This document shows positions 34,689 through 42,251 of a stretch of 64,000 nt of DNA, in pieces. Each line of letters starts with the position of its first letter. Within the stretch, counting starts at the first letter, position 1. The translations under genes and the position numbers were made by a program. The stretch covers positions 62,001 through 126,000 of the forward strand of contig NZ_JAKFFT010000008.1 in NCBI RefSeq assembly GCF_021502655.1, read 5' to 3'. The stretch is from Dyadobacter sp. CY347 (GTDB lineage: Bacteria; Bacteroidota; Bacteroidia; Cytophagales; Spirosomataceae). Below the pieces are notes generated by a model that saw nothing but the letters and a program-made list of their open reading frames with translations, ran no database searches and was not told the origin of the DNA.

Positions 34689-36029
34689 GTGAATAAGTAC
34701 AGCAAGAATAGCCTTCTATTAGGATTTTCTACCCTAGCTTTAATCATCCCTCGCCTGTATTATGTGGAACGGTTTGCTGTTTCCTTACCTTTTTGGGATC
34801 AATGGGATGCCGAATGGCTCGGGTTGCTGAAACCGTGGATCGAGGGGAAATTTCAATTTCAAGACCTGTTTATAGCGCACAATGAGCACCGCATACTGCC
34901 TACCCGCATCATGACATTGTTCATTTTCTCGCTGACAGGATCATGGAACAATATCGTCGAAGCACGCTTTAACATTCCATTCGGCGCCTTAACGCCCTTG
35001 CTTTTTATCTGGATCCTGGCCCGAACTGAAAAAATATCCGGTTTAAAATGGCTGGTCATTGCCGTTATCATTGCAGGCGGATCACTCCCTTTTTCCTGGG
35101 AAAATTTTTTGATTGGATTTCAGAGCCAATTTTACTTTGTTAACTTCTTTACCCTTTCCTCGCTGATTATTGCTGCGCATTTCCATAACAGGCACTGGTC
35201 GGTTTGGCTGATTTTGGCCCTGAGCCTGATCAGCATTTTAACATTGGCATCGGGCCTGCTGACCCCGCTGGCAGTAATATCTATTTATCTTGCCCGGGCT
35301 TATTTTCAACGTTTTATAAGTGGAAACGTGGTCATACTAATGGTTATTCTGCTTGTAATGGCTGTTTCTGCCTATCTCACAATGCCCCGAGTGGAAGAAC
35401 ATTATATTTTGCATGCGACCAATTTTTCAGAATTCGCTTCCACAATGCTTCGCCTGATGGGCTGGCCATTGCGTGGCAGCAAATTGTTTATTGGAGTCAT
35501 GTGGTTGCCGGGCTTATTCTTCGTCTTGCGCCTGTTATTCCTGCGACAACAAATCAGCAAAACCGATCTGTTAATGTTTGGCTGCCTCGCATGGACCGCT
35601 ATGCAGATCGTTGCGCTCGCTTACGGGCGCGGACATGATTCTACGCATATGCCGCCGCGCTATGCCGAAGTTCTGCTGCTGGGTTTGGCAGCGAACAGCT
35701 GGTTTGTTTTGAGGCTTGCGAGCATACCGGGCAAACCTCTGGCCCGGAAGGCCATTTTGGCCGTAGTTGCCGTTTTTTTCGTCGCCGTCTTTTTCAGCTA
35801 CATTCAACGGTCCGTACTGGATTTCAGGGTATTAAAGGAAGAACGTGTGAGGCGACTGACCCAGACAGAAAATGTCCGCAACTATCTCGCTACGAAGGAT
35901 TTTTCTACAATAAATAAACCAGGTTTCCAGATCCCATATCCTGAACCTAAACGATTACAAATGATACTTAATGATCCTCTTTTACAAGAAATTCTCATTA
36001 TAGAGAAAGAACATTTGTCTAAAAAATAG
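34689..36029 (+). CDS. Polytopic membrane protein, GT-C-like
   Basis: I do not recognise a named family. The frame is open from 34611, but a terminator and a -7 promoter element lie between 34573 and 34667, so I choose GTG 34689. This puts Lys-rich NKYSKN before the first membrane helix. The protein has about ten hydrophobic helices. The first loop has LPFWDQWDAEWLGLLKPWIEG followed by AHNEHRILPTRI, and the acidic Asp/His loop resembles GT-C glycosyltransferases. The C-terminal 60 residues are soluble. It converges with a GT92-like gene, which fits a role in surface glycans, but no enzyme activity is shown. Confidence 0.62.
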   Translation: MNKYSKNSLLLGFSTLALIIPRLYYVERFAVSLPFWDQWDAEWLGLLKPWIEGKFQFQDLFIAHNEHRILPTRIMTLFIFSLTGSWNNIVEARFNIPFGALTPLLFIWILARTEKISGLKWLVIAVIIAGGSLPFSWENFLIGFQSQFYFVNFFTLSSLIIAAHFHNRHWSVWLILALSLISILTLASGLLTPLAVISIYLARAYFQRFISGNVVILMVILLVMAVSAYLTMPRVEEHYILHATNFSEFASTMLRLMGWPLRGSKLFIGVMWLPGLFFVLRLLFLRQQISKTDLLMFGCLAWTAMQIVALAYGRGHDSTHMPPRYAEVLLLGLAANSWFVLRLASIPGKPLARKAILAVVAVFFVAVFFSYIQRSVLDFRVLKEERVRRLTQTENVRNYLATKDFSTINKPGFQIPYPEPKRLQMILNDPLLQEILIIEKEHLSKK

Positions 36030-36035
36030 CCCTCA

Positions 36036-36881
36036 TCAGTTCACACCGGCGTTTAGTTTTTCTAAAACTTTCAAGATAGTGGTGTCTTCAATCAGGTTAG
36101 ATTCGATATCGTGATTGTGAAATTCTTCCAGTTTTCTCTTGCGCTTGGTATCGCTTATCCCGCGTTCGACCTTTTGATGATATTCCTCCAAAGACCGGCA
36201 GTAATAATGGTTTAGCTGAATTTTATCTACGCTGACATCCGCCGTCGCACCGTCAATGGGAAGGTTGTGCTCATTGACACAAAAATATCCGGGTTTATAA
36301 TGAAAGCAGTGCGACTTATAGGCCGATTTAACAAACCTGGGCTGTACAATGCTTTTGATATGTCTGTTGGGCGGGAACGAAACATCCGAGCGTTTTATAA
36401 AATTTTCCAACTGCCGCCCGGTCGGCTTTTGGATGTGTCCATTGGAGCCAAAGATCAGCCAGGAAACACCTAAACCACCGTAATTTTCATAGTTTTTCAA
36501 AAATTCCGGCAGATTGGCGCTATCCGTTTTTGGTACGATAAATTCGTCAATATCAATAAAGCCGATCCAAGTAGATGAGCCGCCGAAGGTGTCCAGACAA
36601 TGCTGATAAGCTTTAACATGCTGGTTTTTTCCAGGCATATCAATCACCGTCACATTGGCCGAAGTATTTATGGCTGTTAATGCAGTGCGTATCGGCACTT
36701 TGCTGCCATTGTCATAAATAAAAAACGCCTGTACACCAATTTTCTCATGATAACCAATCCACTCTTCCAAATAGTTGTTTTCATCCTTAACGATACAACA
36801 AAGGGCCAAATCATATTGATGAACCTGCGAACGCCTATCCACCCCCCGAAATTTTGAAATAAGGTCTTTGATTGAAAACAT
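36036..36881 (-). CDS. GT92/DUF23-like glycosyltransferase
   Basis: The protein is a glycosyltransferase of the GT-A type. Key stretches are LALCCIVKDENNYLEEWIGYHEKIG at the start, FIYDNGS, a TWIGFIDIDEFIVP metal-binding DxD-like motif near residue 120, and a late HNLPI with a basic C-terminal end. Members transfer galactose or other sugars. The frame is open to 36911, but that upstream start (a TTG) lies inside a -7 promoter element, so I set the start at ATG 36881, giving 281 residues. No signal or membrane segment. Confidence 0.82.
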   Translation of the reverse strand: MFSIKDLISKFRGVDRRSQVHQYDLALCCIVKDENNYLEEWIGYHEKIGVQAFFIYDNGSKVPIRTALTAINTSANVTVIDMPGKNQHVKAYQHCLDTFGGSSTWIGFIDIDEFIVPKTDSANLPEFLKNYENYGGLGVSWLIFGSNGHIQKPTGRQLENFIKRSDVSFPPNRHIKSIVQPRFVKSAYKSHCFHYKPGYFCVNEHNLPIDGATADVSVDKIQLNHYYCRSLEEYHQKVERGISDTKRKRKLEEFHNHDIESNLIEDTTILKVLEKLNAGVN

Positions 36882-36908
36882 ATAAGGATAAAAACAAAGT
36901 AGTTGCCC

Positions 36909-36916
36909 CAAATTTA
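36909..36916 (-). promoter_or_regulatory. -7 promoter element of the GT92-like gene
   Basis: Read on the minus strand this is TAAATTTG, a full TAnnTTTG match, 27 bases upstream of ATG 36881. It overlaps the TTG at 36911, ruling that codon out as the start. Confidence 0.5.
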
Positions 36917-36967
36917 TAAATTATCAATGAAGCAGTGACCCGGGGGTGGTAACTTATATATCAAAAT

Positions 36968-37378
36968 CTATTTTACCACTTCACTTACCAGTATGACCGG
37001 GCTGATATTGGTATACCTTGGAAAATCAGCGCGGATAGCGTCCCGGTTTGGAGCGATGGCCGCCTGGTACTCACTCAGGTTTTTTACATAAAATGTCCCT
37101 ATCGCCATGAACGGCAACGGTTGGTTAGGAATGCCGCTTGCAACGCCTTTATCTATGGTATATTTAACCAGATTTGATCCTAAAAACGCCGCTACCATCG
37201 GCATGTGCTTGGTTTCGTAATATTCCATATCAAAGGTTTTACCTTCGGCAAACGGATACATGACGGACACTTTGGTTAAACCTTTCTCAACAACAGCCGT
37301 GCTTTGCTTCTCCTGCCCGAATGTTGCAAAACAGATGGTCAAAAGGATAATCGATACAAATAGTTTCGCTTTCATCAT
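36968..37378 (-). CDS. EthD-family protein with signal peptide
   Basis: The 136-residue protein has an export signal (ending near TFGQEK) and an EthD-like dimeric alpha/beta barrel domain: VSMYPFAEGKTFDMEYYETKHMPM, with the family His-Met near residue 60, then FMAIGTFYVKNLSEYQAAI. EthD proteins are small ligand-binding or accessory proteins. A truncated LysR gene lies divergently 120 bases away, so the gene was probably once controlled by that regulator. Confidence 0.82.
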   Translation of the reverse strand: MMKAKLFVSIILLTICFATFGQEKQSTAVVEKGLTKVSVMYPFAEGKTFDMEYYETKHMPMVAAFLGSNLVKYTIDKGVASGIPNQPLPFMAIGTFYVKNLSEYQAAIAPNRDAIRADFPRYTNISPVILVSEVVK

Positions 37379-37605
37379 TTCTTTGTCTAATAGATAAAAT
37401 GTTCATTTTGAGTAGCATCACGCAAATATTGAAAAATTGACTTTATTCGCAAAACGTTATTTTTAGATGAAACCGATCGAAAAAACCGATTGGGAAATAT
37501 GGAATTGAGACAGCTCAAATATTTTATCAACTTTCCTTGTAAGCCCATTCGTAGTTGTGAGCCTAAGATTAACACGCACCAATCACTTTCAACCGATTCG
37601 ATAAC

Positions 37606-37626
37606 TATTGCAACATCTATTGCAAC
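37606..37626. repeat. Paired direct repeats TATTGCAAC (left of the att core)
   Basis: TATTGCAAC occurs at 37606-37614 and 37618-37626, 12 bases apart. The same motif is paired at 37844-37863 on the other side of the tRNA fragment. The layout resembles arm-type integrase binding sites on both arms of a phage-like attachment site. Confidence 0.55.
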
Positions 37627-37661
37627 AAAAAAAGCACCTAGCAAATTAATGCTAAGTGCTT
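37627..37661 (-). terminator. Terminator of the tRNA-Asn transcript
   Basis: On the minus strand AAGCACTTAGCA and TGCTAGGTGCTT form a 12-base stem with one G-T pair and a 6-base loop, followed by seven T. It lies 12 bases after the end of the tRNA-like sequence and fits a tRNA terminator. Confidence 0.65.
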
Positions 37662-37672
37662 CGTAACTAGGG

Positions 37673-37717
37673 CTCCCGAAGTTGGGCTCGAACCAACGAC
37701 CCTCTGATTAACAGTCA
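37673..37717 (-). other. 3' half of tRNA-Asn (GTT): attachment site
   Basis: On the minus strand the sequence reads anticodon loop CTGTTAA, the variable region, T arm GTTGG-TTCGAGC-CCAAC and acceptor strand TTCGGGA with discriminator G. The D arm and 5' acceptor strand are missing: beyond the anticodon stem (one mismatch) the sequence becomes unrelated AT-rich DNA leading to the integrase gene. This is the classic duplicated 3' end left by integration into a tRNA gene. The intact tRNA should sit at the other end of the element, to the right of this window. Confidence 0.8.
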
Positions 37718-37843
37718 CATAAAATACGCCTTTTTTTGTTTTCACTCATTTTTCGATATTTATATAATTGCTTCACTATCAATATATTGAAAAATTAATT
37801 TCCAGATTTATTTGGTGATGTCTTTCGATGTTTTTTAATTTAC

Positions 37844-37863
37844 TATTGCAAGTTTATTGCAAC
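37844..37863. repeat. Paired direct repeats TATTGCAA (right of the att core)
   Basis: TATTGCAA at 37844-37851 and TATTGCAAC at 37855-37863, 11 bases apart, just upstream of the integrase gene. They match the pair at 37606-37626. Confidence 0.55.
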
Positions 37864-37885
37864 TAGAACGAAATGACCAACGATC

Positions 37886-39298
37886 ATGAGCGCTACAACG
37901 GTAAATTTATTCCTCGACAAAAGAGCATCAAAAGGTGATGAAGGTGTGATAAAATGGTTGGTTTCTCATGAAGGAAAACAACGACTTTTTACCACGGGTT
38001 TGAAAATCTCAGAGCAGGATTGGGACTTTCTCAAAAAGCACAAATCCGGTATGCCCGGACAAGTGAAAAACGACTACAGAAGGAAGTTATGGAACAAGCT
38101 TTTCGGAAGTACGTATGAGGAAGAGTATACCGGCAAGGAAGTTGAAAGTTTCCTCGGCAGAGCCCGGACAATTGTGGGCAAGCTTGATGACGACTTCAGC
38201 TTTGAGCGATTCGCATATGAGATAAGTATGTTTGGTCAGGAATCGAAGCCTAGCAAAGAGACAAGGGATAAAAACAATGTCATTCAGGCTCTCACTTTGA
38301 AAGCAAACGATATGAATAAGGAAGGCCGGATTGGAAATGCATTGAGCTACACTTCAACGTCGACCTCATTACTACGTTTTCTCGAGTCTCTTACCGAAAA
38401 GCAACGTCAGGAATTGCTAAACCTTCCGCCTGTAACAATCAAGGAGGCGAAGAAAAAGGAGATTGTACTCCGCTTTGAATATCTGACTCCAACGTTTTTG
38501 ACAAGTTATGAGAAATGGATGCTCAAGCATGGTCGAAAACGTAGGGGACCGAAAGGAAGCTCGTCCCCCGCTACCCTGACAACCGTTGGCATATATTGCC
38601 GGCACATCAGATCTGTTTGTAATGACGCCATTGACGCGGGCATTATGAATAGGGAGTTATACCCTTTTGGCAAGAGAAGGTATATGATACCAGCTGGCAG
38701 CAATACCAAAAAAGCACTCAGCAAGGATGACGTACTAAAAATCATAACGCATAAATGCAATCCAGGATTTGAACAGCGAAGCCGTGATCTATGGGTTTTT
38801 TCCTATTTATGTAATGGGATGAACATGAATGACATTTGTCGTATTCGCTGGCAGGATATAGAGGGTGACCGATTAACCTTTATCCGCCAAAAGACTGCTC
38901 GCTCAACCAGAGGTAACCAAAACACGATCAAAGTCTCCTTATTCAAAGAAACTTTTGATATTATTGAACGCTGGGCGGTAAAGAGCAAAAACCCAAAGGA
39001 TTATGTCTTCCCATTTTTGGAGCACGATATGACACCAGAAAGACAAAAGACCGTAATCAATCAGGTGGTGAAAATCACAAATCAATACATGAAGGACATT
39101 GCGGCCGCTAATGAAATCACAGGAGACGTTAATACATACAGCGCCAGACATTCCTTCGCAACGATCCTTCTCCAATCAGAAGCACCACTTGCTTTCATTA
39201 GCCAATCGCTCGGCCACACTTCGATTTCGACCACGGAAAGCTATTTAGGCAGTTTTGACGATGAACAAACTAAGAAATATCTCAGCGCGCTGTTATAG
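37886..39298 (+). CDS. Tyrosine-type site-specific integrase
   Basis: A 470-residue integrase of the Bacteroidota mobile-element type with an N-terminal arm-binding domain (about 1-80), a SAM-like core-binding domain (about 130-250) and a C-terminal catalytic domain. Catalytic residues are Arg in CRIRWQDI near 318, the HxxR-like ARHSF box near 420, His in LGHTS near 443 and Tyr in TESYLG near 452. It lies 170 bases from the tRNA-Asn fragment, in the position expected for an element that uses that tRNA as its target. Confidence 0.95.
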   Translation: MSATTVNLFLDKRASKGDEGVIKWLVSHEGKQRLFTTGLKISEQDWDFLKKHKSGMPGQVKNDYRRKLWNKLFGSTYEEEYTGKEVESFLGRARTIVGKLDDDFSFERFAYEISMFGQESKPSKETRDKNNVIQALTLKANDMNKEGRIGNALSYTSTSTSLLRFLESLTEKQRQELLNLPPVTIKEAKKKEIVLRFEYLTPTFLTSYEKWMLKHGRKRRGPKGSSSPATLTTVGIYCRHIRSVCNDAIDAGIMNRELYPFGKRRYMIPAGSNTKKALSKDDVLKIITHKCNPGFEQRSRDLWVFSYLCNGMNMNDICRIRWQDIEGDRLTFIRQKTARSTRGNQNTIKVSLFKETFDIIERWAVKSKNPKDYVFPFLEHDMTPERQKTVINQVVKITNQYMKDIAAANEITGDVNTYSARHSFATILLQSEAPLAFISQSLGHTSISTTESYLGSFDDEQTKKYLSALL

Positions 39299-39332
39299 TT
39301 TCTGCCCTTTAACATCGTCTAAATAGCCAGTA

Positions 39333-40328
39333 ATGAAATTTCAAAGCATGGAACACTTCAAGGAATATTTTACATTCTTACAAAAATTTGACCTTCAAAT
39401 ATCTGAAATCAGGGACAAGCGCGAACCTGCCGAACTCGGCCCAGTCTTCAAATCAGGATACGACATCACCCATCAGACCCCACATTTCTCATTGCAGTTT
39501 GCAAAGCATCTGCAAATCTTAAAGGACTTGGCCGTCATCGACATCATTGGCGCAGATCCTGAGAGACGAAAAGCATATTTGGATCAGGCAAAGAAGCTTT
39601 TATCCCTATTCAACAGGTTTTGGGAAAATTACTTCCGTCATTACCCTGCGAATGGAGAAAACTTGCAGGACAACTTTTTGCTTGTGATTGAATTTGCCGA
39701 AATCTTTTACACCGATCTTCTGGAGCCTAATAAGACAGATGCAATCGTCACCCCGGAATTTATTGAAGACCTTTGCGATTCAATCCGGGAAAGAGAAGAA
39801 AGCTTGGCCGAGTTTATCACAGAAATCACTGCGCTCGTAAAAACGGAAGGTCAAGATTCGGAGGTAGAAAAGATAGGTGATGGTAAACCAACGCCAATAC
39901 GAATCCGCCGCTATCCTGTATTTGTTGAAGGTATAGCCGATCAGTTTTTCAAGATCTTCAAGGAATATTTTGAAGAGAAAGACCAGCAACCGTTATTCAC
40001 GCTGCTGAACAACAACATTTCTCCCAAACAGAAACTGCTTTTCAATAGCAATGGCAATCAGCTTGCTGATGCCTTCAAACAGCTCATCGAAGCGAATTTA
40101 ATTGTTTCCTGCAATAAGGCGGAACTTGAAAGCTGGATTATAGAGAATTTTCAATACGTTTCAAATGCTCACGCCAAGCCGTTCACAACTGGCTACCTGA
40201 ATGGTATCATTTCATCAGATGTTAAAATTTGCAAGTCACCAATTTTGACTGTGAACAGAAAAGGATTCGGAGAGCCCGCTTTGGCTGCTATTAGCAGAAA
40301 TAAGAAGGGAAGTGATAGCTCAGTGTAA
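39333..40328 (+). CDS. RteC-like protein
   Basis: The 331-residue soluble protein is mostly helical. The C-terminal half has LLFNSNGNQLADAFKQLIEA followed by LESWIIENFQY, which resembles the RteC domain of Bacteroides conjugative-transposon regulators; this is a by-eye resemblance. RteC activates excision genes after antibiotic or other signals in CTnDOT. Its place 34 bases after the integrase fits a regulatory or excision-linked role. No DNA-binding motif is obvious. Confidence 0.5.
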   Translation: MKFQSMEHFKEYFTFLQKFDLQISEIRDKREPAELGPVFKSGYDITHQTPHFSLQFAKHLQILKDLAVIDIIGADPERRKAYLDQAKKLLSLFNRFWENYFRHYPANGENLQDNFLLVIEFAEIFYTDLLEPNKTDAIVTPEFIEDLCDSIREREESLAEFITEITALVKTEGQDSEVEKIGDGKPTPIRIRRYPVFVEGIADQFFKIFKEYFEEKDQQPLFTLLNNNISPKQKLLFNSNGNQLADAFKQLIEANLIVSCNKAELESWIIENFQYVSNAHAKPFTTGYLNGIISSDVKICKSPILTVNRKGFGEPALAAISRNKKGSDSSV

Positions 40329-40429
40329 ATCCTCTTGCAGAGTAATTGACAAACAAATCACAACATCTTGTATACTGTGGCAATGTGTTAGCCAAAAAGG
40401 CAAGGAGAAATTATCGACTCAACAAATTT

Positions 40430-40446
40430 GTTACATAATATGTAAC
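40430..40446. promoter_or_regulatory. Operator 1 of the HigBA module
   Basis: GTTACATAATATGTAAC is a perfect 17-base palindrome about 55 bases upstream of the toxin start. A related site lies 34 bases to the right, close to three helical turns. Confidence 0.7.
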
Positions 40447-40463
40447 AATCTATTGGAAATTAG

Positions 40464-40480
40464 GTTACCAATTATGTAAC
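40464..40480. promoter_or_regulatory. Operator 2 of the HigBA module
   Basis: GTTACCAATTATGTAAC keeps the GTTAC/GTAAC arms of operator 1 and is 20 bases upstream of the toxin ATG. Antitoxin binding to the pair would autorepress the operon. Confidence 0.65.
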
Positions 40481-40499
40481 TTTACTGTGAATTAGCGTC

Positions 40500-40793
40500 A
40501 TGAGAATTATTACAACAACCCGTTTAAGAGAGTTCTATCACACACATGCAGATTCGAAGATCGCGTTAGAAGTGTGGATTGCTAAAATCAAGGATATAAA
40601 TATCCAAAACCTGAACGATCTTAAACAAGTGGCTAATTCAGTGGACATTATTGGAAACAATAGAGTAATATTTGATATCAAAGGGAATAAGTATCGAATC
40701 ATTACCGTCGTCCTGGTACACCGGCAAATTGTTTACATCAGGTGGATTGGTACACATGCCGAATATGATAAGATTGATGCCCATACCGTATAA
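40500..40793 (+). CDS. higB: HigB-type mRNA interferase toxin
   Basis: The 97-residue protein matches the HigB toxin family: an early HADSKIALEVWIAKI helix, then ANSVDIIGNNRVIFDIKGNKYRIIT and a final VYIRWIGTHAEYDKID. These are RelE-fold, ribosome-linked mRNA endonucleases; the conserved GTHAEYDK end supplies catalytic residues. The toxin gene precedes the antitoxin gene, which is the HigBA order. Two palindromic operators sit in its promoter. Confidence 0.9.
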   Translation: MRIITTTRLREFYHTHADSKIALEVWIAKIKDINIQNLNDLKQVANSVDIIGNNRVIFDIKGNKYRIITVVLVHRQIVYIRWIGTHAEYDKIDAHTV

Positions 40794-40832
40794 ATCATAT
40801 TATTGTTCAAACGACTCAAATCTAAGCAATCA

Positions 40833-41219
40833 ATGAATACAGTAACTGTAACCCCCATAAAAACAGCATTAGACTATCAAAATGCCCTGAAGCGCATCGA
40901 CGAATTACTTATTTTAGATCCGACCCCTTATTCTGAATTGGACGATGAGCTTGATGTCATAAGCACTTTGGTTCATGCTTATGAACAAACGCACAACGAT
41001 ATTCCTTATCCGGATCCGATTGACGCAATCAAATATTTGATGGAAGAAAATGGCTGGAAAAATAAAGATTTGGAGCAATTCATAGGTCCCAAATCAAGGG
41101 TGTCTGAAATACTTAACCGGAAGCGATACTTTACCTTGCAGCAAATTCATAACCTTCATAAGCACTTAGGATTACCCCTGGAAATCTTTATAAATGAGAA
41201 AATGCCGCAGGCAGCATAG
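40833..41219 (+). CDS. higA: HigA-type antitoxin (helix-turn-helix)
   Basis: The frame is open from a TTG at 40803, but ATG 40833 gives the more typical start, leaving 39 bases after the toxin stop. The 128-residue product has an acidic N-terminal part (about 1-60), probably the toxin-binding region, and a C-terminal XRE-like helix-turn-helix: IKYLMEENGWKNKDLEQFIG, then SRVSEILNRKRYFTLQQIHNL. It should neutralise HigB and bind the GTTAC-type palindromes upstream. It probably stabilises the mobile element. Confidence 0.87.
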   Translation: MNTVTVTPIKTALDYQNALKRIDELLILDPTPYSELDDELDVISTLVHAYEQTHNDIPYPDPIDAIKYLMEENGWKNKDLEQFIGPKSRVSEILNRKRYFTLQQIHNLHKHLGLPLEIFINEKMPQAA

Positions 41220-41485
41220 CCAAGCGGCCATGAAAATACTAATTCAGCTTTCTAAGAACAGTGTCTCACAGACTTAGTCGCGTGGTTAAAATTGACGCAT
41301 GGATTCCTGAGATAACGAAATGATGCAATTTTTAGGCCTTTAAAGATGGTCGACTCACGGCCGGCGCCAGGTGCAGGAAAGGGACATTTAGTTAGACTGA
41401 ATACAAAACTGGCTTTAAGGTATAAGTTACACATATTTTTAAGATACCTAGACTAGAAAGCTAGAAAAATCCATAAACGTACACC

Positions 41486-42136
41486 ATGACCGAAAAGGTA
41501 AAATTTATTTCTAATCCTCTAACAATAATTGCAATTTTCGCAGCATTAGCGGAAATTAATGCAACGGTTTCTATTGGACTTGTTGATAAAGAACTTCAAC
41601 AAACATTTATTTGGTTTGTGATTCTATTTCCAACACTATTAATTATACTATTTTTCCTAACATTAAACTTCAATACAAAAGTCATTTATGCCCCGAGTGA
41701 CTATAAGACAGATGAAAGTTTTCAAAAGATGTTTTTAATTGATCCAAAGCCAGATAAGGAAATTAACTTTGATAAAGATATTATAAAGAAAACAATCCAA
41801 GAGTTAGGAATAAAAACTGAGCCAAAAGAACAATCTATCAAAGTTTCAGATGATGTACAGTTTCTTTTTGGAGTAAGATATAGCATAGAAAAAGAACTAA
41901 GAAGAATTACAATAAAATTTATTGAAGAAGACAGGCCTAGACCAGTTGTTATGTTACTTCCGAGACTTGTAGAACAACAGATAATAACACCTAATCAACA
42001 TAAGGTAATTAGAAACTTATTTTCTATTGCATCACCTGCAATTCATGGAGAAGAACAAAGGTTAACTGTTGCAGAAATTGACTTTGCTAAACAAATCGCA
42101 CCAGGGCTAATTGACGAGCTTCGAAAAATTGAATAA
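41486..42136 (+). CDS. Two-TM protein with HEPN/DUF4145-like C-terminal domain (candidate defence)
   Basis: The 216-residue protein has two N-terminal membrane helices (about 10-32 and 40-62), then a soluble part. The C-terminal 90 residues (RYSIEKELRRITIKF, then LPRLVEQQIITPNQHKVIRN, then SPAIHGEE) look like a HEPN-type helical bundle such as DUF4145. HEPN domains are frequent in RNA-cleaving defence proteins. The gene is visibly AT-rich compared with its neighbours, a sign of recent transfer. It is preceded by about 265 bases without a gene. No exact family is recognised. Confidence 0.55.
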   Translation: MTEKVKFISNPLTIIAIFAALAEINATVSIGLVDKELQQTFIWFVILFPTLLIILFFLTLNFNTKVIYAPSDYKTDESFQKMFLIDPKPDKEINFDKDIIKKTIQELGIKTEPKEQSIKVSDDVQFLFGVRYSIEKELRRITIKFIEEDRPRPVVMLLPRLVEQQIITPNQHKVIRNLFSIASPAIHGEEQRLTVAEIDFAKQIAPGLIDELRKIE

Positions 42137-42251
42137 CTAACTTAAACAAGTACTTAGCTTTACTCATAGTAAACCATCAAATATTTACTGATAGCTTAGG
42201 AATAGGATACCTTTGCCTAAGTTCGCCTAGAAATAATAAATTATTCAAAAG

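Larger units (their letters stand above)
37499..37666 (+). pseudogene. LysR-family regulator, truncated after its first residues
   Basis: The frame starts MELRQLKYFIN, the standard beginning of a LysR helix-turn-helix regulator, divergent from the EthD-like gene as LysR regulators usually are to their targets. After about 11 residues (near 37531) similarity ends and the frame runs through unrelated sequence to a stop at 37666, beside the tRNA-Asn fragment. The regulator has therefore been cut by a rearrangement at the element boundary. Confidence 0.6.

Noticed and set aside
37387..37644. Minus-strand open frame of 85 codons beside the EthD-like gene
   Set aside because: It runs antisense through the LysR remnant and the tRNA terminator, and its product looks random.
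37673..37760. Complete tRNA-Asn gene
   Set aside because: Only the anticodon loop, T arm and 3' acceptor strand are present; no D arm or 5' acceptor strand follows.
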